From Annona cherimola (lineage: Eukaryota > Streptophyta > Magnoliopsida > Magnoliales > Annonaceae): a stretch of 64,000 bases of DNA. The stretch lies in NCBI GenBank assembly GCA_030490835.1, contig CM059971.1, positions 50,268,012-50,332,011 of the forward strand, written 5' to 3'. Under the pieces are notes generated by a model. That model was not told where the DNA came from, did no database searches, and saw nothing but the letters and a program-made list of their open reading frames with translations. A program made the translations under genes and the position numbers. Positions 56,272 through 64,000 of this stretch are shown here, one piece after another. Position 1 is the first letter of the stretch. Each line of letters opens with the position of its first letter.

Positions 56272-58223
56272 CTAAGTTAATTCAATCATTCCCATGTCAT
56301 TTCTAATCTTATAAAATGCTTCTTTTGCTAGGGGCTTTGTAAATATGTCTGCAACTTGATCTTCTATTCTTACATATACCAAACATATGTCATGATTTTC
56401 TACATGTTCTCTAATAAAATGGTGTCTAAGGTCTATATGTTTGGTCCTAGAATGCAATACAGGATTTTTAGTTAAACATATGGCACTAGTATTATCACAT
56501 CTAATGGGTATATCTTTAAAATTCATGTCATAGTCCCTAAGTTGCTGTTTCATCCAAAGTAGTTGGGCACAACAGCTCCCGGCGGCAATGTATTCGGCTT
56601 CTGCTGTAGATAGAGCAACACTAGTTTGTTTTCTTGAAAACCATGAAACCAACATGCTTCCAAGAAATTGACATGTTCTACTAGTGCTTTTTCTATCTAC
56701 TTTGTAACCGGCAAAATCTGCATCCGAGTAGCCGATTAGATCAAAATTAGAGCCCTTTGGATACCAAAGTCCTATATTGGTAGTGTCAACTAGGTATCTG
56801 AAAATTCTTTTCACAGCTACCAAGTGTGATTCTTTTGGACATGATTGAAATCTAGAGCACATACACACACTAAACAATATATCAGGCCTAGAAGCAGTTA
56901 AATACAATAAAGAACCTATCATGCTTCTATACAATTTCAAATCAATCAATTTCCCTTTTTCATCTTTGTCGATTTTGATTGTTGAGCTCATTGGCGTGTT
57001 TGCTCCTTTGCTATTTTCCATGCCAAACTTCTTCAGCATTTCTTTGATATACTTGGACTGGTTAATGAAGATTCCTTCATTTAATTGCTTGATTTGCAGT
57101 CCAAGGAAGAAATTTAACTCTCCCATCATGCTCATCTCAAATTCTTTCTGCATAAGCTCAGAAAATTCTTGACAAAGATTCTCATTAGTAGCACCAGAAA
57201 TGATATCATCAACATAAATTTGAATAATCAATATATCCTTTTTTTTGTATTTGATAAACAAAGTAGTGTCTACCTTTCCCTTTTGAAAATCATGATCAAT
57301 CAGAAATTTGCTTAATCTATCATACCAATCCCTTGGAGCTTGTTTTAATCCATACAATGCTTTGGTTAGCTTGTACACAAATTTAGATTGATCTTTTTCT
57401 TCAAATCCAGGTGGTTGTTCTACATACACCTCTTCATTTATATAATCATTCAGAAATGCACTTTTAACATCCATTTGAAACAATTTAAAGTTCATGTGAG
57501 ATGCAAAAGCTAATAATATGCGAATTGCTTCAAATCTAGCAACCGGGGCATAGGATTCCTCAAAATCTATTCCTTCTTTTTGTGAATATCCTTTTGCCAC
57601 AAGTCTAGCTTTGTTTCTCACTACAAGTCCACTTTCATCTAATTTGTTCCTAAAGACCCACTTGGTGCCAATAACAGTACAATCCTTTGGTCCAGGAACA
57701 AGGTGCCAAACTTGATTTCTTTCAAATTGATTTAGCTCTTCTTGCATTGCTATAATCCAGTTTTCATCATCAAGAGCTTGATTAATATTAGAAGGTTCAA
57801 TTTTGGATACAAAGGCATATTGTCCACAAACATTTTGTTTTGATCTTCTAGTTTTTACACCTTCATACACATTCCCTATAACTTGTTCAATTGGATGGGC
57901 ATGTTTGAATTTTAAATCAGTTGGAGGTTTGTAGGAATTATTACCTTCACTTACCCTTTCCTCCATGGAATCTTCTTGCTTTTCCACATGCAGTTTTTCA
58001 AAATTGCTTGCTATATCATCTGTATCACTTAAATCATCTTTTCTTTTGTAGCATGGGTTAGTTTCATCAAAAACAACATGTATGGACTCTTCTACCACTT
58101 GGTTTCGTTTATTGAATACTCTATATGCTTTGCTATTTGATGAGTACCCAAGGAATATTGCCTCATCACTTTTAGCATCTAATTTACCCAAGTTGGTTTT
58201 TCCATTGTTCAAAACATAACATG
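56272..58223 (-). pseudogene. pol: Copia pol of element E, 5' part cut by copia D
   Basis: An uninterrupted 646-codon frame from the integrase C-terminus ([27 protein letters not shown]) through RT ([50 protein letters not shown]) to RNase H ([62 protein letters not shown]). It stops where the D LTR inserts, inside the CYVLNNGK stretch. The integrase catalytic core, protease and gag lie beyond D and out of view. No internal stop, so E is young. Substitutions from C include YVDDIIFG to YVDDIISG. Confidence 0.92.
58219..58223. repeat. Presumptive target-site copy of copia D (ACATG)
   Basis: Five bases of E pol immediately before the D 5' LTR. The matching copy after the D 3' LTR would lie outside the window. 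Confidence 0.6.
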
Positions 58224-58356
58224 TGTTGGAAACATGAGGAAAACTAGCTAAATCTATGTTTTGATGATTAACAAATCAATTTGAGAAAGTCTTGGCCACT
58301 AACAAGTTTGTGAAATGTCTTAAGGAATATACATGTGAAGAAAATCAAGTATAGAA

Positions 58357-59074
58357 GCCAAGTCGTTCCCCAAGTCGACTCCAAGATCGACTTCAAACAT
58401 GCAAAACTGTCCAGAGTTGAAAACGGGAGAAGAGCAAGTGAAGTCGCAGGCCAAGTCGACTCCACCTGCGACTTGGGTAGCCAAGTCGCAAACGAAGTCG
58501 ACCTCACCATCGACTTCAGTCGGGCGAAACCTTCCAGAGTTGAATTCGAAACAGCAGAATGCCGAAGTCGCACCCCAAGTCGACTCCACGTGCGACTTGA
58601 GGTGAAGTCGCAGCCGAAGTCGACTCCGACATCGACTTCGATCGGGCAGAAGCTATTTTTTCAGAAAACAAGCTCATTATCAACTCAAGTGTTTCAAATT
58701 CCAAGCAAGACTCAATTCCTTCAAAGATTCACAAGGTTCAAGCTAATCCAGGAAGAATCAAAGTCAAGTTCTTCAAGGTTCACAAGATCTATAAGTATGA
58801 GGAGCCATTCCAGAATCAAAAGGACTGAAGGAAGAAAGCCTAAGCAAAACGATTTCCAAGTTCCTAGTTCGTGAAGCCATCTGACGAGGTGAAGTCGAAG
58901 CCGAAGTCGACTCCACCTGCGACTTGGGTCAAGTCGAGAACCCAAGTCGACCCTGACTGGAACTTGAAGTTGCGACGGAGAAGCGAAGTCGCACCCGAAG
59001 TCGACTCCATCTGCGACTTGGGCGAAGTCGCATCCGAAGTCGACTCCACATGCGACTTGGGTCGCAACGGTCGG
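58357..59074 (+). repeat. GTCGAC-dyad arrays in copia D LTR
   Basis: Two clusters (58357-58645 and 58889-59074) of AAGTCGCA..GTCGAC..TGCGACTT modules upstream of the TATA box. Confidence 0.88.
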
Positions 59075-59143
59075 AATTTATTCGAACGTTGGCGCATTAA
59101 ATGCGCGCCACCTACTCACTAACGTTCGGATTCCCTCCAAAAT

Positions 59144-59151
59144 TATAAATA
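59144..59151 (+). promoter_or_regulatory. TATA box in copia D LTR
   Basis: TATAAATA in the conserved CTCCAAAATTATAAATAGC block; the likely promoter of the gag-pol RNA. Confidence 0.8.
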
Positions 59152-59789
59152 GCATTCATGGTGAACGAGGGAAGTAGCTGAGAATCATTAAGTGTGCTTA
59201 ACTACTGCATTCAAGAGCTCTAAAGAGATCAAGCCACTCAAAGAAGAAGAACTCTGCTTCAAACTGCAAAAAGCTCATCGTCTGAATCTTCAAAGCCTAT
59301 TCTTCAAGTTCTTCTCTCTGCGCTAAAGTGTTGCTACACATCTGTAAAGTGTAGATTTCTTTCTTTGATTATTTGTTTGTATTGAACTTGATTTAGCTTG
59401 GGTAGCTAAGATCAAGTGATAGCAAAGTAGTGTGTGATTGGAGTGTGACTCATCACCTACTTGTGCTAGTTGTTGATGCCCCCTAGAGCTAGAATCTAGA
59501 AGAGAGCAAGAGGCTCTAGTTGTATTCGCGGAATACAATATTGGAACCCAAGTCACAAGGAGTGTGAGCTTGGAAGAGTGGAGTAGGGAGGTTGCCCGAA
59601 CCACTATAAAATTCTTGTCTACTTGCTTTTATTTCTGCTCTCTTTATTACTTTGCTTTCCATTCAGTTTCTTCATTCAAGGGGATTAATTCTACAAGGGG
59701 TTAAGTTTTTTAAGTTACCAAAGAAATTTTTAAGAACCCAATTCACCCCTCCCCTCTTGGGTTTTGCCATCTATTCGGGACCCAACAAG

Positions 59790-59801
59790 TGGTATCAGAG
59801 C
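59790..59801 (+). promoter_or_regulatory. Primer-binding site of copia D (initiator Met tRNA)
   Basis: TGGTATCAGAGC two bases after the LTR end, complementary to the 3' end of plant initiator-Met tRNA, the usual copia primer. Confidence 0.95.
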
Positions 59802-59835
59802 AGGTCTTTGAATTGAACCAAAGAGATCCAACCAT

Positions 59836-61692
59836 ATGGCATCCCAATCTACTTCCGTTCCCGCTTTTGCCGAGGGCCAATCTTTTACAAGGCCACCATT
59901 GTTTGATGGGAGCAACTTTGGCTATTGGAAGCTTCGTATGAAGCAACTCATCATGGCTACCGATATGGATTCTTGGATTGCTATCCAAGATGGTGTAACT
60001 TTGCCAATTGATGAAAGAGCTTCCAAGTGGACCGAAGAGGAAGTAAGAACCGTCAAGAGCAATGCTAAGGCTATGAACTCTTTATTTTGTGCTCTTACGG
60101 CTTCGGAATATGATAGAGTATCATCTTGCCTAACCGCCAAGGAGATATGGGATACTCTAACATCCATTTATGAAGGAACCTCTCAAGTCCAAGGGACTAG
60201 GAGAAATATCTTGATAGGAGAATTGAAAAGTTTTAGAATGCTAGACACAGAAAATATTTCTGAAATGTTTGCTAGATTTTCTAAGATTACTAATGCTCTA
60301 AAAGGTCTTGGAAAGGCTATTTCTGAATCCGAACAGGTTATGAAGATATTGAGAGCCCTACCGGATTCATGGACTCCAAAGATAACGGCAATTGAAGAAG
60401 CCAAAGACCTAAACACTTTGAAGCTAGAAGATCTTATTAGCTCATTAATGTCACATGAGCTAATTAGGAGAAGAAACGAAGATAATCACAAAGGGAAGAG
60501 AACCATTGCACTCAAGGCCACTCACAATTCAAATGAATCCACCTCTTCATCTCACAACGATGATGAAGACATTGCTCTTCTCACTCGCAAATTCCGAAAA
60601 TTTGTGAGAAAAGAAAAGAACCTCAAAGACTTCAAAGAAAGACCACATAAAGAGAAGAAAAAGGAGGTTACAAAATGCTACCGATGCGGGGGCATAGGAC
60701 ATATGCAAGCTCAATGTCCTACACCGGAAGAAAGGCCAAAGGAGAGCCATGAAAGCAGAAAATTCCAAAGGCCACGAGGAAGAGGCATGTTCGTCAACGA
60801 GGAGACTTCATCAACATGCAGTTCCTCAACCGACGACAATGATGCAGCCAACTGTGCGAGAATTTGCTGCATGGCACGAATCGAGCAAGAAGAAGAAGAC
60901 TTGCTATGCTTAAACACGACTGAAGTTTTGGAAGAACAATCCACCTCAACCAAATGTACAAGCAATGATGAGGTAACTTCCAAACCTTGCTATTCTCAAT
61001 CAAGTTATTCTTCTTTTCAAAATTGCCTCAAATGTGCTGAATTAGAAGAACTACAAACTGCCTATGATTCATTATATGAGGAAATCAAAAAGCTAGGAAA
61101 CAAGTTGTCCTCAAAGAAACAACAATGCAACTTTGTTATTATTGAAAATGGAAAACTAGCTGAAAAATCAACAAAACTGAAAGAAGAAAATGAATCATTG
61201 TTGAAAGAAGTAGAGAAACTGAAAAAGGAGAACAAATCCTTAAATGAATCATTAGCAAAGTTCTCTAATCCAGGAGAAAGTGTAAAGATGTTTCTGAACA
61301 TGACCTCCCAAACAAACAAAAGAGGTCTTGGATACAATACATTTGAGCAAGGAGAAAGTGGCAAATCAAATGTGCCTACACTTGGGAAATATCAAACCAA
61401 AATTGCACCTATATACAAGCCACAAAGGAGAAATGTTATGTGGACTAGAAGGCCAACATTTGAACCAAAATATACTTGGAGGCCTACTCATAGATTACCA
61501 ATGGCTTGCAATTTTTGCAACAAAATGGGTCATAAAGTTTATAAGTGTAACTTTAAGAGATTATTTGACCATGGTGCTAAATTAGTTTGGGTTCCAAAGA
61601 ACACAAGATTTGGGCTTTCTAAGTTAGAGCAACAAAGATTAAATAATATTACTAACCCAAATGGACCCATAAAATGGGTACCAAAGAGATAA
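59836..61692 (+). CDS. gag: Gag of copia element D (two CCHC knuckles)
   Basis: Complete 618-residue gag that would package element RNA in cytoplasmic virus-like particles. The ATG at 59836 is the first good start after the primer site (35 bases downstream). Domains: N-terminal copia gag (PPLFDGSNFGYWKLRMKQLI, 20-40) and UBN2-type region (EIWDTLTSIYEGTSQVQ..LIGELKSFRML..LPDSWTPKITAIEEA, 100-200); first knuckle CYRCGGIGHMQAQC (residues 281-294); Asn/Ser/Glu-rich linker; coiled-coil-like block (about 395-470); second knuckle CNFCNKMGHKVYKC (558-571); end IKWVPKR. It is longer than typical copia gag. Pol lies in the +1 frame with a 17-base overlap window before the gag TAA. Nearly the same sequence survives in copia C (15866-16732). 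Confidence 0.93.
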   Translation: MASQSTSVPAFAEGQSFTRPPLFDGSNFGYWKLRMKQLIMATDMDSWIAIQDGVTLPIDERASKWTEEEVRTVKSNAKAMNSLFCALTASEYDRVSSCLTAKEIWDTLTSIYEGTSQVQGTRRNILIGELKSFRMLDTENISEMFARFSKITNALKGLGKAISESEQVMKILRALPDSWTPKITAIEEAKDLNTLKLEDLISSLMSHELIRRRNEDNHKGKRTIALKATHNSNESTSSSHNDDEDIALLTRKFRKFVRKEKNLKDFKERPHKEKKKEVTKCYRCGGIGHMQAQCPTPEERPKESHESRKFQRPRGRGMFVNEETSSTCSSSTDDNDAANCARICCMARIEQEEEDLLCLNTTEVLEEQSTSTKCTSNDEVTSKPCYSQSSYSSFQNCLKCAELEELQTAYDSLYEEIKKLGNKLSSKKQQCNFVIIENGKLAEKSTKLKEENESLLKEVEKLKKENKSLNESLAKFSNPGESVKMFLNMTSQTNKRGLGYNTFEQGESGKSNVPTLGKYQTKIAPIYKPQRRNVMWTRRPTFEPKYTWRPTHRLPMACNFCNKMGHKVYKCNFKRLFDHGAKLVWVPKNTRFGLSKLEQQRLNNITNPNGPIKWVPKR

Positions 61693-64000
61693 GAATTATT
61701 TGTTTATTTTTCAGATTTGTTTAAAGGCAAAGGCAAACAATGTATGGTTCATGGATAGCGGTTGTTCAAGGCACATGACTGGAGAAAGAAACTTGTTTCA
61801 CAAACTTAAGCCTTGCAACGACGGAACTGTTGCCTTTGGAAATAATGAGAAAGGTAAAATCAAAGGTAAAGGAAATATTTATAGTAGTTCAAATGCATGC
61901 ATGGAGGATGTTTTGTTTGTTGAAGGACTCAAGCATAACTTAATGAGCATTAGCCAATTATGTGATAAAGGATATAAAGTTGTGTTTGAATCATCTATAT
62001 GTAATGTATTTGATGGAGAACATATCATGTTTAGCGGAAAAAGGCATGGAAATGTATATTTGGTTTCGCTTGATGAACTAGATGGTCAATGTCTAATGGC
62101 CATTGATAATGATCCATGGGTTTGGCATAAAAGGCTTGGACACATAAATATGAGAAACATAAAAAGCCTATGGAAAAAGAATTTGGTGAAAGGCTTGCCT
62201 AAATTGAAATATGACAAAGACAAAATATGTAAGGCATGTCAATTATCTAAACAACCAAAGATGTCTTTTTCTACCAAAAAGGAGATTTCCACCACAAGGC
62301 CACTTGAATTGCTACACATGGATCTATATGGGCCATCCGACATTTTAACCATTGGTGGAAAGAAATATGTGTTTGTCATAGTTGATGATTTTTCAAGATT
62401 TACATGGATAATTCTCTTAGCTAGTAAAGACGAAGCCTTCTCTATGTTTGAAACTTTTGTAAACTTGGTGGAAAATGAAAAACAAAGTACCATTATATCT
62501 ATAAGGAGTGATCATGGTGGTGAATTTGAGAACAAACGATTCATAGAATTATGTAATGAAAAAGGAATTCACCACACATTTTCTGCACCAAGAACTCCAC
62601 AACAAAATGGAGTAGTGGAGAGGAAAAATAGAACTATACAAGAGATGGCTAGAACTATGCTAAATGAGAGCAAATTATCTAAGAAGTTTTGGGGTGAAGC
62701 TGTAAGTACAGCTTGTCATGTATTGAATCGAGTTACCATTAGAGCAATCTTGAAAAAGACCCCATATGAGCTATGGAAAGGAAAGAAACCAAACATATCT
62801 TATTTTCATACTTTTGGATGCACATGTTATGTTTTGAACAATGGAAAAACCAACTTGGGAAAACTAGATGCTAAAAGTGATGAAGCTATATTCCTTGGTT
62901 ATTCATCAAATAGCAAAGCATATAGAGTTTTCAATAAATGAAACCAAGTTGTAGAAGAATCCATACATGTTGTTTTTGATGAGACTAACCCTTGCTTCAA
63001 AAGAAAGGATGATTTAAGTGATGCAGATGACATAGCAAGCAATCTTGAAAAATTGCATATGGAAAAGCAAGAGGAATTCTTGGAGGAAAGGGTAAGTGAA
63101 GGTAACAATTCTTATAAACCTCCAACTGACCTAAAGTTCAAACATGCACATCCAATTGAACAAGTTATAGGAAATGTGTATGAAGGTGTAAAGACTAGAA
63201 GGTCAAAGCAAAATGTTTGTGGACATTATGCTTTTGTATCTAAAATTGAACCTTCTAACATTGATCAAGCTCTTGATGATGAAAACTGGATTATAGCAAT
63301 GCAAGAAGAGCTAAATCAATTTGAAAGAAATCAAGTTTGGCAACTTGTTCCTAGACCAAATGATTGTAGTGTTATTGGCACCAAGTGGGTCTTTAGGAAC
63401 AAATTAGATGAAAGTGGACTAGTAGTAAGAAACAAAGCTAGACTTGTGGCAAAGGGGTACTCACAAGAAGAAGGAATAGATTTTGAAGAATCCTATGCTC
63501 TAGTTGCTAGATTGGAAGCAATTCGTATCTTACTAGCTTTTGCATCTCACATGAACTTTAAATTGTTTCAAATGGATGTTAAAAGTGCATTCCTGAATGG
63601 TTATATAAATGAAGAGGTGTATGTTGAGCAACCACCTGGATTTGAAGAAAAGGATCAATCAAAGTATGTTTACAAATTAACCAAAGCATTATATGGATTA
63701 AAACAAGCTCCAAGGGCTTGGTACGATAGACTAAGCAAGTTTTTGATTGATCATAACTTTCAAAAGGGAAAGGTAGACACCACTCTGTTTATTAAGTACA
63801 ATGGAAAGGATATATTAATCATTCAAATTTATGTTGATGATATCATTTTTGGTGCTACTAATGAAACTCTTTGTCAAGAATTTTCTGAGCTTATGCAGAA
63901 AGAGTTTGAGATGAGCATGATGGGAGAGCTAAACTTCTTCCTTGGACTGCAAATCAAGCAATTAAATGAAGGAATTTTCATTAACCAGTCCAAGTATATC
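61673..64000 (+). pseudogene. pol: Copia pol of element D, one premature stop, cut by window end
   Basis: Frame open from 61673, +1 to gag, without a nearby ATG (first codons TTGTTTATTTTTCAG at 61700). Protease [18 protein letters not shown], integrase zinc-binding [18 protein letters not shown], core [32 protein letters not shown], then [16 protein letters not shown] followed by TGA at 62939, where C and E have CGA. The same frame continues through RT ([72 protein letters not shown] at 63830-63841) to the edge of the window. One transition is the only stop seen; otherwise the element looks intact and recent. RNase H and the 3' LTR are outside. Confidence 0.92.

Larger units (their letters stand above)
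58224..59787 (+). mobile_element. 5' LTR of copia element D
   Basis: TGTTGGAAACATGAGG.. to ..GGGACCCAACA, 1564 bp. GTCGAC arrays lie at about 58357-58645 and 58889-59074, and the TATA box at 59144-59151. It ends two bases before the primer site. U5 (59160-59787) is almost the same as in the C LTR, whereas U3 arrays differ. Confidence 0.95.

Noticed and set aside
61062..61364. Antisense Phe/Ser-rich ORF in the copia D gag (same at 16102-16404)
   Set aside because: Mirror of the Lys/Glu-rich coiled-coil segment; seen in both copies only because the sense gag is conserved.

Overview
The window is plant nuclear DNA made almost wholly of LTR retrotransposons. I see no intact host gene, rRNA, tRNA or CRISPR. 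The evidence for a plant is: Ty1/copia pol proteins with an initiator-Met tRNA primer site; Athila-type Ty3/gypsy gag with the LRSGK signature and an Asp-tRNA primer site; PF20167-like 'putative plant transposon protein' ORFs; and AT-rich DNA with nested insertions. The species cannot be named from this. Function calls rest on motifs read by eye.

Layout, using working names. 1-2958: purine-rich tract, old LTR debris, two related fold-back elements and an unidentified insertion. 2959-5986: fragment (S1) of a long gypsy LTR. 6191-10772 (-): decayed Sirevirus-like copia B (downstream ORF plus pol). 10773-15862 (-): copia A (3' LTR, downstream ORF, 3' pol), fused head-to-head at about 15865 to 15866-21746 (+): copia C (gag, pol, 3' LTR). 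21747-31617 (+): Athila-like element F (gag, protease, PF20167-like ORF, 3' LTR), split by a 3.05 kb solo LTR (S2, 22030-25082). 31612-36780 (+): Athila-like H, a very compact derivative. 36781-52840: long LTR S3, interrupted by Athila LTR J (38216-39731) and by G (40704-49331), a complete non-autonomous Athila-like element with a CTTGC target duplication. 52841-54302 (-): Athila-like gag L. 54303-58223 (-): copia E, broken by 58224-64000 (+): copia D, the youngest-looking element, which runs off the window.

How the parts work together. Copia elements C, D and E carry gag (two CCHC knuckles) and pol (protease, integrase, RT, RNase H), flanked by LTRs with TATA boxes and by multiple polypurine tracts. 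A and B add a large ORF between pol and the 3' LTR. F, G and H keep Athila priming signals and a PF20167-like ORF but have no RT, RNase H or integrase, so they would need proteins supplied by another element.

The most unusual theme is non-coding. Each LTR family carries its own array of short dyad-symmetric modules: GTCGAC units in copia, GGCGCCTAGGCGCC in Athila, and GGACAT..ATGTCC and others in the long LTRs. The three Athila derivatives also share a duplicated module in which a hairpin with a GAGGAC-type loop precedes AAGTTTGGGGG.
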